A DNA stretch of 64,000 bases from an uncultured Emticicia sp. (GTDB lineage: Bacteria; Bacteroidota; Bacteroidia; Cytophagales; Spirosomataceae), in contig NZ_CALCZQ010000052.1 of assembly GCF_937903345.1 (NCBI RefSeq), positions 62,001 through 126,000 of the forward strand, read 5' to 3'. The notes beneath the pieces were generated by a model. That model was not told where the DNA came from. It saw only the letters and a list, made by a program, of their open reading frames with translations, and did not search any database. This document shows, in pieces, positions 45,451 to 53,347 of this stretch. Within the stretch, counting starts at the first letter, position 1. Each line of letters starts with the position of its first letter. The position numbers and the translations under genes are program-made.

Positions 45451-45987
45451 TTAATTATTCATTCTTAATTTACCAAGAGCAGCCCACCTCGGATCGATTT
45501 CTTGCTCTTTTGGCTCTTTAGTTGGTTCTTGTTCGGAAGTATAAACCAACAAACCATCCTCGTCTATATCGTCATTTCTGAATCTTGGATGAAGCTTCTT
45601 CATCGGAAGCGAAATTCCAATAAAATCATAAATGTGTTGTGCGATATTGATAGTGTCGGCTCCATATGGAATCATTTCTATTTCATCAGAAATTTCTTCG
45701 TAACGGTCGCCAAACTTATAAATATATTTCTCCGATACCAGTACTTCTTCATTAAATAATTCAAGACTACGGTCGCAGGTCAATTCGAGCATTGCTGTAA
45801 TATCAAAGTTCAACTGAATCAAAGCTGAATTCTTGTTGAGCCTTAGGATTGCCTTGAAATTACCATTCGTAATGAAACTCTGTTCGAAAGCCCCAAAAAA
45901 CCTTTCATCACCCTCGAATTCGAAAGTATGAACCTTTTCTTCGAGTCCTTGAATGTTTATGTCGTATTTTGATAGTATCTTGCTCAC
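45451..45987 (-). CDS. yceD: DUF177 (YceD) family protein
   Basis: A 178-residue protein; the family is found with rpmF in most bacteria and appears linked to 23S rRNA/L32 metabolism. ITAMLELTCDRSLELF is the DUF177 core and EIDPRWAALGKLR the conserved C-terminus. Start: I favour the GTG at 45987 (SKILSKYDINIQGL). A longer frame begins with TTG at 46008, but that TTG lies in a TAAATTTG matching the −7 promoter element (46013–46006), so it should not be in the mRNA. Some doubt about the start remains. First gene of the leftward cluster. Confidence 0.85.
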   Translation of the reverse strand: MSKILSKYDINIQGLEEKVHTFEFEGDERFFGAFEQSFITNGNFKAILRLNKNSALIQLNFDITAMLELTCDRSLELFNEEVLVSEKYIYKFGDRYEEISDEIEMIPYGADTINIAQHIYDFIGISLPMKKLHPRFRNDDIDEDGLLVYTSEQEPTKEPKEQEIDPRWAALGKLRMNN

Positions 45988-46050
45988 GTTTTCAAAGAAA
46001 GGATGCAAATTTACGGCTAATTTTGGAATTACGAAAGTTTCTTAGAGAAA

Positions 46051-46671
46051 ATGCTTAAAATACTTACTAATAATCGATTGTTTTTCATTCTCTTCCTTAT
46101 TTGGGTGGTTTTTGGGGCTGTTATGCAGCTACTTTTTACACCAACCGAAATAATGTTTTGGATAAACCGACATCATAATTCACTGTCCGATAGCTTTTTT
46201 TACTATATAACGCTACTCGGAGAGGACATAATTTGGCTCGGATTACTCTCTTATTTTATTTTTGAAAAATATATAAAAGGAAAGGAGAATAATCATGTGA
46301 TAAAAGTACTGATAATTAGTTGGTTATCAAAAGTTTTGTTATCGGTTTCGTTGAAGAATATCTTTAATTATCCAAGACCGATTGAAGTTTATCAATTTTC
46401 TACCCAAGCCATACATTTGGTTGATGGCATTACGATACATCATTGGCAAAGTTTTCCGTCGGGGCATACAATGACGGCTTTTGCTTTTTCATGTGTGTGC
46501 TTGTTTGTGTTGAATAGACCTCGTTTGGCAATCATTCCTCTATTGTTGGCAATGCTTGTGGGGTATTCTCGCATGTATCTCTTTCAACATTTTCCGAGAG
46601 ATGTTTTTGCGGGGGGGGTGTTGGGAGTGGGAATAATTCTCGCCCTAAAAAAAGCTAAAATGCTTTTTTGA
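46051..46671 (+). CDS. PAP2-superfamily membrane phosphatase
   Basis: A 206-residue membrane protein with about five or six hydrophobic segments. The three PAP2 catalytic blocks are present: KNIFNYPRP (K-x6-R-P), FPSGHT, and SRMYLFQHFPRD (S-R-x5-H-x3-D). It dephosphorylates a lipid phosphate such as phosphatidate, undecaprenyl pyrophosphate or a lipid A group at the outer face of the inner membrane. It diverges from the DUF177 cluster, with 63 bases between starts. Confidence 0.86.
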   Translation: MLKILTNNRLFFILFLIWVVFGAVMQLLFTPTEIMFWINRHHNSLSDSFFYYITLLGEDIIWLGLLSYFIFEKYIKGKENNHVIKVLIISWLSKVLLSVSLKNIFNYPRPIEVYQFSTQAIHLVDGITIHHWQSFPSGHTMTAFAFSCVCLFVLNRPRLAIIPLLLAMLVGYSRMYLFQHFPRDVFAGGVLGVGIILALKKAKMLF

Positions 46672-46758
46672 AATTGAAAAGCTGTTTTTTATAATCTAAA
46701 ATTATTTTTAATATTTAACTCCCCAATTAGGGGACGGTCCGACGATTCGGTGGGGGTC

Positions 46759-48546
46759 ATGTTTTACTCAAAACGAGATTTACAATTTCAATTATTTGAA
46801 GTGCTTAATAGTGAGTCACTTACAAAGTACGAATATTTTCAAGACCATAATCGGGAATCATTTGAGATGGTGCTTGAGGCCGCCGAGGGCATTGCCACCA
46901 AAATGATGCTCCCACTTTTAACTGAAATGGACAGAAATGAGCCGCAGTTAGTTGATGGGAAAATCAGAATCCACGAAGGGATGAAGGCTATCATCAAGAA
47001 AATGGGGGAAGATGGCTGGGTAAATGCCGCTTTTCGCTATGACGAAGGTGGACAACAGTTGCCAATTACATTTTTGAACGCTGCTGGTTTTATTTTTCAA
47101 GCTGCCAATTATTCTTCGAGTATTTTTTCTTTTATGAGTGGCGGCTCGGCTAATTTAATTCGCACTTTTGGTTCGCAAACATTGATTGATACTTTCACGC
47201 CAAATATGTACTCAGGCAAATGGCAAGGAACAATGGCTTTGACCGAACCCGATGCAGGAAGTTCACTTTCTGATATTTCGACTTCCGCAGAACCTACGGA
47301 TGTAGATGGCGTTTACAAGATAAAAGGACAGAAAATTTATATTTCGGCAGGTGACCACGATGCTTGCGAAAATATCGTTCACTTGATGCTTGCCAAAATA
47401 AAAGGCGGGCCAATTGGAGCAAAAGGAATTTCACTTTTTGTTGTGCCACAAAAACGTATCAAAAATGCAGAATTGATTGATAATGATGTAGTTACGGCTG
47501 GAATATTCCATAAAATGGGTTATAAGGGAGCTCCAATTGCACATTTAAGCGTAGGCTCAAATGACGGAGCCGAAGGCTATTTAGTTGGTGAGCCGCACAA
47601 AGGTTTGAGTTATATGTTTCAGTTAATGAATGAGGCTCGAATAGGCGTAGGTATGAACGCAACGGCAATTGGTACTGCAGCATATTATACTTCGTTAGCT
47701 TATGCAAAAGAGCGTCCGCAAGGGCGAAGAATTTCAGAGAAAGATCCTGCCAAACCTCAAATTCCAATCATTAATCATGCTGATGTGAAGCGAATGTTGT
47801 TGTTTCAAAAATCGGTTGTGGAAGGTTCGCTTGCTTTGAACTTGTATTGTAGTCAATTGTCTGATTTGATTCATGTGGAAGAAGGTGAAGCAAAAGAGAG
47901 AGCAAATTTGTTGCTCGATTTGCTGACACCAATAGCTAAATCATATCCTTCAGAAATGTGCTGCCTTTCGACAAGTGCTGCTGTGCAGGTTTTGGGTGGG
48001 GCTGGTTATACGACTGATTTTACGGTCGAACAATTTTACCGAGAAGCACGGATTCACCCAATTCATGAAGGAACAACGGCTATTCATGGAATAGATTTAT
48101 TAGGCAGAAAAATCACGATTCATAACGGAAAAGCAATTCAAATTTTCTTTGAGGAAATCAATAAAACCATGGCAGAGGCTGCTTATGAAGCTTCTTTAGA
48201 GCCTTTTGTTGAAAAATTGCAGAAATCATTGAGTAAAGCTCAGCAAGCCACGGGCTATTTATTGGGATTGGCAGGAAAGGGTGAAACTGAAAAGTTTTTG
48301 GCCGATGCCACCCTTTATCTCGAAATGTTTGGCATCATTACGATTGCTTGGCAATGGCTTAATCAAGGAATTGTGGCACAACAAAAACTAAATGATGCTC
48401 ATGAAGGCGACCGAAATTTCTACCAAGGAAAATTAGCTACGATGAGGTATTTTTATGAATATGAATTAGTTAAAGTAGATTCACTCGTAAAACGCTTACA
48501 AAGCACAGATAATGTAACGATTGACATGCAAAGTGATTGGTTTTGA
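46759..48546 (+). CDS. fadE: Acyl-CoA dehydrogenase, FadE type
   Basis: A 595-residue FAD enzyme that makes the first double bond in beta-oxidation. The start is the ATG at 46759 (MFYSKRDLQFQLFEV); a GTG 9 bases earlier is less likely. Family segments: MALTEPDAGSSLSDIST, KIYISAGDHD, HKMGYKGAPIAHLSVG, QVLGGAGYTTDFTVEQFYREARIHPIHEGT, and the long C-terminal extension (ITIAWQWLNQG) of the ~600-residue FadE subclass. In Bacillus-type operons it follows fadN and fadA; here it is about 27 kb away. Upstream sequence carries a short GC-rich inverted element (CTCCCC...GGGGA, 46721–46736). Confidence 0.9.
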   Translation: MFYSKRDLQFQLFEVLNSESLTKYEYFQDHNRESFEMVLEAAEGIATKMMLPLLTEMDRNEPQLVDGKIRIHEGMKAIIKKMGEDGWVNAAFRYDEGGQQLPITFLNAAGFIFQAANYSSSIFSFMSGGSANLIRTFGSQTLIDTFTPNMYSGKWQGTMALTEPDAGSSLSDISTSAEPTDVDGVYKIKGQKIYISAGDHDACENIVHLMLAKIKGGPIGAKGISLFVVPQKRIKNAELIDNDVVTAGIFHKMGYKGAPIAHLSVGSNDGAEGYLVGEPHKGLSYMFQLMNEARIGVGMNATAIGTAAYYTSLAYAKERPQGRRISEKDPAKPQIPIINHADVKRMLLFQKSVVEGSLALNLYCSQLSDLIHVEEGEAKERANLLLDLLTPIAKSYPSEMCCLSTSAAVQVLGGAGYTTDFTVEQFYREARIHPIHEGTTAIHGIDLLGRKITIHNGKAIQIFFEEINKTMAEAAYEASLEPFVEKLQKSLSKAQQATGYLLGLAGKGETEKFLADATLYLEMFGIITIAWQWLNQGIVAQQKLNDAHEGDRNFYQGKLATMRYFYEYELVKVDSLVKRLQSTDNVTIDMQSDWF

Positions 48547-48620
48547 ACTTCGACTTCGCTCAGTTACCGTTTATTAGGTGGCTGAGCAAATCGGACTGCC
48601 GAAGCTACCGAATAAAACGT
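48547..48620. repeat. GC-richer repeat after fadE
   Basis: GCTTCAG-like phrases (TTCGACTTCGCTCAG ... GCTGAGC) and a second pair (CCGTTTATTAGG / CCGAATAAAACG) form an imperfect double stem between the convergent fadE and DoxX genes. The phrase CTGAG...CTCAG also makes the hairpin at 33196–33262. Probably a dispersed element that also ends transcripts. Confidence 0.4.
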
Positions 48621-48623
48621 TCT

Positions 48624-49037
48624 TTACCCCACCAAAGCAAAGGTAAAAAGCCCAAAAGCTATCAGTAAAAAATAACCTACCAATGATGCAGCTCCAGCGT
48701 AATCTTTAGCTATGCGTTGGCCAGTAAATAGACAGAATATAGAAAGTAACGAAAGCTCTAAGCCAAGAATCGCAAAATCTTTTTGTCCTTCGATGAAATA
48801 GAAAATTGCTCCTATAAAAGAAGCCAGTCCAGCCAAAACTTCTAAAATTGTAATTATTACGAACAAAATTCCCGAAAAGGAATTTAAAAAGGTCTTGGAA
48901 AAGACACTCTGAATGTAATTTTTATTTCCTTTAAAATCAAAAACTTTATCAAAGCCCGATTGTAGAAAAAGTACGCCTGCAAAAAGTGAAATAAGTACCT
49001 GAATGATTTTTAATAAAGTATGGTCGAAAATGTACAT
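48624..49037 (-). CDS. DoxX/MauE-like small membrane protein
   Basis: A 137-residue protein with four hydrophobic segments (IIQVLISLFAGVLFLQSGFDK, ILFVIITILEVLAGLASFIGA, FAILGLELSLLSIFCLF, LVGYFLLIAFGLFTFAL). The SGFDKVFDF stretch after the first helix and EVLAGLA are typical of DoxX-like proteins. The start ATG at 49037 is preferred to an upstream TTG. The family is loosely linked to redox or thiol chemistry at the membrane, but the role here is unknown. Confidence 0.72.
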   Translation of the reverse strand: MYIFDHTLLKIIQVLISLFAGVLFLQSGFDKVFDFKGNKNYIQSVFSKTFLNSFSGILFVIITILEVLAGLASFIGAIFYFIEGQKDFAILGLELSLLSIFCLFTGQRIAKDYAGAASLVGYFLLIAFGLFTFALVG

Positions 49038-49126
49038 TGTCTTTAAGGGTTTAGATTTGGACAAAGATAGAAATTCAATTAATAATTATAAGTTTTCGAT
49101 TAACAAAATATAAAATATGCCAATTT

Positions 49127-49154
49127 GTAGAGACGTTGCATGCAACGTCTCTAC
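49127..49154. repeat. 28-bp perfect palindrome
   Basis: GTAGAGACGTTGCA and TGCAACGTCTCTAC join with no spacer. It shares GACGTTGCAT and CAACGTC with the hairpin at 2136–2164. It lies just before (right of, on the minus strand: after) the decayed barrel gene and is a candidate dispersed repeat (REP-like) or a site for a dimeric protein. Confidence 0.75.
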
Positions 49155-49172
49155 GGCGAAATTGTGGTAGTT

Positions 49173-49433
49173 TTACAAACGAATACCAAATGAAATGGCA
49201 TTTCTATTGATCGGGTTATATTCTTAAAAAAGAGGTTTTGTCTCATAGCGAGTAAAGATGGCAAAGCCTTTACGACCTAATTCTGCGGCAAATCCATAGT
49301 GGAATTTGATGAGATTATAAGCACTTCAAAATTGTTCTTTTTCCCCAGTTTCTTCTTTAGTTTTTACGTAACTCTCGATTCTCGCACAACCATAAGCACC
49401 TACGCTTAGACTCCATTTCCTTTCTTTAGAACC
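49173..49433 (-). pseudogene. C-terminal remnant of an outer-membrane beta-barrel protein
   Basis: Reading leftward from 49433 the frame gives SKERKWSLSVGAYG, then ARIESYVKTKEE, a TGA (49328–49326), then LIKFHYGFAAELG, GFAIFTRYETKPLF, a TAA (49226–49224), and NPINRNAISFGIRL ending at a TAA (49175–49173). Alternating aromatic/hydrophobic strands, the AELG and FTRYE turns and the terminal SFGIRL are those of the last strands of PorT-like outer-membrane barrels. No N-terminal part is found upstream. Dead gene. Confidence 0.65.
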
Positions 49434-49517
49434 AAAATAAAAAACTAATAATCAAACTGAAAATAACTTTTGTTTACTTGAACATTAGTTTTATATCAAT
49501 ACAAAAAATTTGTATTT

Positions 49518-50534
49518 TTAGATGAAATTAACCTCGACCGAAAGCTCAATGCCAAATTTTTGTTTTACCGATCCCTGTATTTTTTGTGATAAAACTTTGA
49601 TTTCTTCGCCTGTGCCACCACCGTAATTTACCAACACCAAAGCTTGTTTGGCATGTACGCCCACATTGCCAAAACGTTGACCTTTCCAACCTGCTTGTTC
49701 GATTAGCCAACCAGCAGGAACTTTCGTCGTGGTTTCGCTAACTGGGTAAGATGGAATCGTTGGAAATTGTGCTTTCAGAGCCTCAAATTGTGTATTTGGA
49801 ATTTCTGGATTTTTAAAGAAACTTCCCGCATTACCGATTTCGGCAGGATTGGGTAATTTGCTTCGGCGAATATGAATCACGGCATCGCTGATGGCTTTGA
49901 TACTCATTTCAGTTATTCCCATTTCGGCCAAAGTATCTTTTATAGCTCCATATTCTACGTGGAAAGTAGGCTTTTTATGTAATTTAAAAGTTACGTTTAA
50001 GATAATATATTTACTTTTGGCTTCGTGTTTGAAAATACTTTCTCGATAGCCAAAATTGCAGGTTACTTTATCGAATGTTTTGATTTCACCTGTTGCTATT
50101 TCATACGCTTCTAATTCTTCAAAAACTTCTTTTATTTCTATTCCATAGGCACCGATATTTTGCATAGGTGCTGCCCCGACCGTCCCGGGAATCAGCGATA
50201 AGTTTTCCATTCCTGCATAATTTTGATTGACGCAATGCATCACCAAATCGTGCCAAACAACGCCCGCTCCTGCTCTTATCCAAATATTATCATCGTTTTC
50301 GTGTACCACTTCAAATCCTTTGATGGCTATTTTTATAACCAATCCATCAAAATCTTTCGTCAGAAGCATATTGCTGCCCCCACCCAAAATTAAACGCTCA
50401 GTCGATTGGTAGTCAGGGATTTGTAATATTTCTTGAAGCTGCTCAATGCTTGAAACTTCGATAAAATATTTGGCGGTTGCTTCGAGTCCGAAGGTATTGA
50501 ATGGCTTTAGCTGCACGTCTTTTTGAACAATCAT
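49518..50534 (-). CDS. murB: UDP-N-acetylenolpyruvoylglucosamine reductase
   Basis: A 338-residue FAD enzyme that makes UDP-MurNAc for peptidoglycan. The FAD-binding part shows NTFGLEATAKYFIEV, LILGGGSNMLL and AGAGVVWHDLV; NIGAYGIEIKEVFEELEAY and YRESIFKHE, and the catalytic Ser in GNAGSFFKNPEI, are all conserved. It is the type I (E. coli-like) form by length and by WLIEQAGWKGQRFGNVGVH. Alone, leftward, after a 480-base gap that holds the barrel remnant. Confidence 0.95.
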   Translation of the reverse strand: MIVQKDVQLKPFNTFGLEATAKYFIEVSSIEQLQEILQIPDYQSTERLILGGGSNMLLTKDFDGLVIKIAIKGFEVVHENDDNIWIRAGAGVVWHDLVMHCVNQNYAGMENLSLIPGTVGAAPMQNIGAYGIEIKEVFEELEAYEIATGEIKTFDKVTCNFGYRESIFKHEAKSKYIILNVTFKLHKKPTFHVEYGAIKDTLAEMGITEMSIKAISDAVIHIRRSKLPNPAEIGNAGSFFKNPEIPNTQFEALKAQFPTIPSYPVSETTTKVPAGWLIEQAGWKGQRFGNVGVHAKQALVLVNYGGGTGEEIKVLSQKIQGSVKQKFGIELSVEVNFI

Positions 50535-50627
50535 TGGGCAATAAGAAAGAAAGAGGTTTGTTAGAAAAACTCGTCAAAGTTAGCGATTTTTGTAAAATCT
50601 TGACCAGATAAGTGCTAATGTAATATC

Positions 50628-50654
50628 AAGAATTAAGAATTAAGAATTAAGAAT
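50628..50654. repeat. Short tandem repeat AAGAATTA, about 3.5 copies
   Basis: The 8-base unit AAGAATTA repeats head-to-tail between the divergent murB and lipoprotein genes. Similar phrases (ATTCTTAATTATTCATTC near 45449–45470, AATCAGTAATCAGTAATCA near 41150) occur in other intergenic spaces. Likely slippage sequences. Confidence 0.65.
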
Positions 50655-50732
50655 GCTGATTATCAACCTATTAAGAAATTGTGATTCGACAAATAATTCA
50701 GGATTTATACCGAAATACTAAACAATAAATCC

Positions 50733-51704
50733 ATGTTGAATGTGAATCATAATTTTTTTAAGATACTTCTATTTTTGAGTATTTGCCTTGTGCTCGGGTG
50801 TGGGCGAACGATTATTGATGATACTATTCCCTCTTTAACGCCGCCTGCTCTTACATCAATAGCTGTTTTACCCAATAATCGAGTGAAAATAAATTGGTAT
50901 TTTGATATTAATCAAGAACCACTCGTAAGGGGTTTTCGTATCGAACGCTCCGAAAATAATGGTAAATTCGAAGTACTTTCTGTTGATATTACACCAAATC
51001 AACGTTCGATTGAATTGGACGAGTCTTTTCATAATGGAAAAGTCTCGTTTAGACTTTTGTGCAAAACGAATAAAGATACAGTTGCATCTGAAGTTGTAAG
51101 CTATTTTGCACGAGCTTCGCCAAACAATGCTTTTTGCTCGTCAATTTCGGCAACTTTGTTACAAGGTTTCGATAAGCCTAATGTCTATTTAACTTGGAAA
51201 TTAGAAGCTAATTCAGTCAATTATTCAGGAAATTATGTTGTTCAACGCTCAATCAATAAAGCCGCCTTTCAGACAATCGCTACAACTCGTAATCCATTTT
51301 TTTTAGATACAAATACCGAAGTAGGCCTAAGTTATAAATATATCGTGCTTCTATCGACCAATAATTGTGTTTCCAATGAAATTTCGATTACAGTAAATAA
51401 CCAATCTTTGGGGCTTTGTCCGCAAAACTTTAAACTTAATTTAATTTTTGGAAAAGATAAAAAATCGGTTTTATTGAATTGGGATGCTCAAATGGCAGAT
51501 TTTGCAACTTTTTATGTTCTCAGAAAAACTTCTGAATTAGGAGTTTTTGAAAAATTAACCCCTGAAGGAATTCGAACAACAGTTTTTGAAGATAAAACCG
51601 AACTAAGGTCAAAAACTACCTATTTCTATAAAATTAACACCCAAATTGACTCTCAACCGCCGACCAATTGTGAAACTTCGGTGCTTGAATTCAAAAATTA
51701 TTAG
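50733..51704 (+). CDS. Lipoprotein with FN3-like repeats, unknown function
   Basis: A 323-residue protein with a lipobox (LCLVLGC, Cys near residue 23). After it, three similar modules of about 90 residues (around 35–125, 130–220, 225–320) each contain a Trp strand (VKINWYFDIN, VYLTWKLEAN, VLLNWDAQM), a framed strand (FRIERSENNGKF, YVVQRSINKAAF, FYVLRKTSELGVF) and a Lys/Tyr-rich strand (VSFRLLCKTN, YKYIVLLSTN, YFYKINTQID). These are fibronectin type III-like. It is exposed at the cell surface or periplasm; no catalytic residues seen. Ligand unknown. Confidence 0.8.
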   Translation: MLNVNHNFFKILLFLSICLVLGCGRTIIDDTIPSLTPPALTSIAVLPNNRVKINWYFDINQEPLVRGFRIERSENNGKFEVLSVDITPNQRSIELDESFHNGKVSFRLLCKTNKDTVASEVVSYFARASPNNAFCSSISATLLQGFDKPNVYLTWKLEANSVNYSGNYVVQRSINKAAFQTIATTRNPFFLDTNTEVGLSYKYIVLLSTNNCVSNEISITVNNQSLGLCPQNFKLNLIFGKDKKSVLLNWDAQMADFATFYVLRKTSELGVFEKLTPEGIRTTVFEDKTELRSKTTYFYKINTQIDSQPPTNCETSVLEFKNY

Positions 51705-51853
51705 CTTGTTAAGAATACTTTGTAGCCTTATATTTTTTCTCAAAAATGTACTATATTTGTATTGCCTTATTCAACCTAATTTTTTTGTTTCAGCAACTTA
51801 TATATCTCAATCTATTTCAAATATTAATATTGTTTTTAATGGATGATGTTGAA

Positions 51854-51891
51854 ATAAAAAGGCAGCAAATTTCGATTTGCTGCCTTTTTAT
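51854..51891 (+). terminator. Terminator with TTCG loop after the FN3 lipoprotein
   Basis: Perfect 17-bp arms (ATAAAAAGGCAGCAAAT and its complement) around TTCG, ending in a T-tract. It lies 150 bases after the lipoprotein stop. The intervals 51705–51853 and 51892–52090 (386 bases in all between the two genes) hold no gene I can support. CACTACT...AGTAGTG near 52022–52061 could be a weak stem ending the leftward fabV. Confidence 0.85.
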
Positions 51892-52090
51892 TTATTGAAT
51901 CCAACTAAGTTTTTACAAACATTTTAATAAATAAATACAAATATCTTGATTGTTTTTAATGTATCACCAAAGACAAAAAAGATTAAAATTTCTTTTTGCC
52001 TTTTCTGTGTTTATCAATAGACACTACTTAAGGTTTTATCTAAATATATTTTGAGTAGTGAATTACTATTGAAAATTTACAGCTGAATTC

Positions 52091-53281
52091 TCAAACTAAG
52101 CCATCGATCTCAACTACTTCGTTTATATCAGCCTTATAGTCAACACCTTCAAAACCAAAACCAAATAGATTTAGGAAATCTGATTTATAGCCGTTCAAGT
52201 CGCCGATTTCAGGAAGGTTTTCGGTGGTTGCTTGTTCCCATAATTCAGCAACACTTGCTTGAATATCTTCGGCCATTTCTAAATCATCAATTCTGATTCT
52301 TCCTTTTTCGTCAGTTGGAATTGCTTGACCCGTATAAAGACGCTCCTTAAACAAGCGAACTATTTGCTCGATACAACCTTCGTGAACGCCTTTTTCTTTC
52401 ATTTTTTTGTACAACAATGAAATATATAAAGGAATTACTGGAATTGCCGAACTCGCTTGTGTAACCAAAGCTTTATTAACTGATACATAGGCTTTTCCGC
52501 CGATGTTATCTAATTTATCAGAAATCTTGAAAGCAGTTGCCTCCAAATGGTCTTTTGCACGTCCGATTGTTCCTTTGCGATAAACTGCTTCGGTCAATGA
52601 TGGCCCAATGTATGAATAAGCAATCGTGAGAGCGTTATCTGATAGGGCGTCAGCTTCTGTTAGGGCATCAATCCACATTTCCCAGTCTTCGCCACCCATT
52701 ACGGCTACTGTATTTTCAATGTCTTCGTCAGTGCAAGGTGCAATTGTAATATCAGTCACGTTTCCAGTGTGGAAATCGACTGTTTTGTTTGTAAAAGAAT
52801 TTCCGATTGGCTTCAATACCGAACGGTGCAATACGCCCGTAACTGGATTTGTGCGTACTGGCGAGGCCAAACTATATATAACCAAATCAACTTTACCTAA
52901 ATCGGCCTTGATTAATTCGATTGTTTTATTTTTTACTTCCGTAGAAAAAGCATCGCCGTTGATACTTTTGGCATAAAGACCTGCTTTTTCGGCTTCTTGC
53001 TGAAAAGCAGCACTATTATACCAGCCTGGTGAGGCAGTTTTGCCTGGTGCAGGAGCTTTTTCAAAAAATACACCTATTGTAGCGGCATTCGAGCCGAATG
53101 CACTTGTAATTCTTGAAGCAAGACCAAAACCTGTTGAAGCACCGATAACTAAGACTTTCTTTGCTCCATCAATTGACCCCATTGACTTTGTAAATTCAAT
53201 TTGATTTAGGATGTTTTTTTCGCAACCTTTCTGGTGTGAAGTCAAACATATAAATCCTCTCATTCTTGGTTCTATAATCAT
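52091..53281 (-). CDS. fabV: Enoyl-ACP/trans-2-enoyl-CoA reductase FabV
   Basis: A 396-residue NAD(P)H reductase that saturates the enoyl intermediate in fatty-acid synthesis, and is insensitive to triclosan in several species. The start MIIEPRMRGFICLTSHQKGC is the family N-terminus; a longer reading adds a basic stretch without a start motif. VIGASTGFGLASRITSAFG is the cofactor loop, SLASPVRTNP follows, and the catalytic Y-x8-K is in EAVYRKGTIGRAKDH. FabV is longer than FabI and is a different SDR branch. It is 66 bases upstream (leftward reading) of the carbamoyltransferase on the same strand. Confidence 0.95.
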   Translation of the reverse strand: MIIEPRMRGFICLTSHQKGCEKNILNQIEFTKSMGSIDGAKKVLVIGASTGFGLASRITSAFGSNAATIGVFFEKAPAPGKTASPGWYNSAAFQQEAEKAGLYAKSINGDAFSTEVKNKTIELIKADLGKVDLVIYSLASPVRTNPVTGVLHRSVLKPIGNSFTNKTVDFHTGNVTDITIAPCTDEDIENTVAVMGGEDWEMWIDALTEADALSDNALTIAYSYIGPSLTEAVYRKGTIGRAKDHLEATAFKISDKLDNIGGKAYVSVNKALVTQASSAIPVIPLYISLLYKKMKEKGVHEGCIEQIVRLFKERLYTGQAIPTDEKGRIRIDDLEMAEDIQASVAELWEQATTENLPEIGDLNGYKSDFLNLFGFGFEGVDYKADINEVVEIDGLV

Positions 53282-53347
53282 AATTTTATTTTTATTATTA
53301 CGCTTAAAGGTACGAAGTTTTATTATATTTTTTGCATTTTTCAAGCT

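Noticed and set aside
50628..50654. Possible CRISPR-like repeat unit
   Set aside because: The AAGAATTA copies are contiguous with no spacers and only 27 bases long.
51646..51846. Small open frame after the FN3 lipoprotein
   Set aside because: It overlaps the end of the lipoprotein gene, has no start signal and looks compositionally random.
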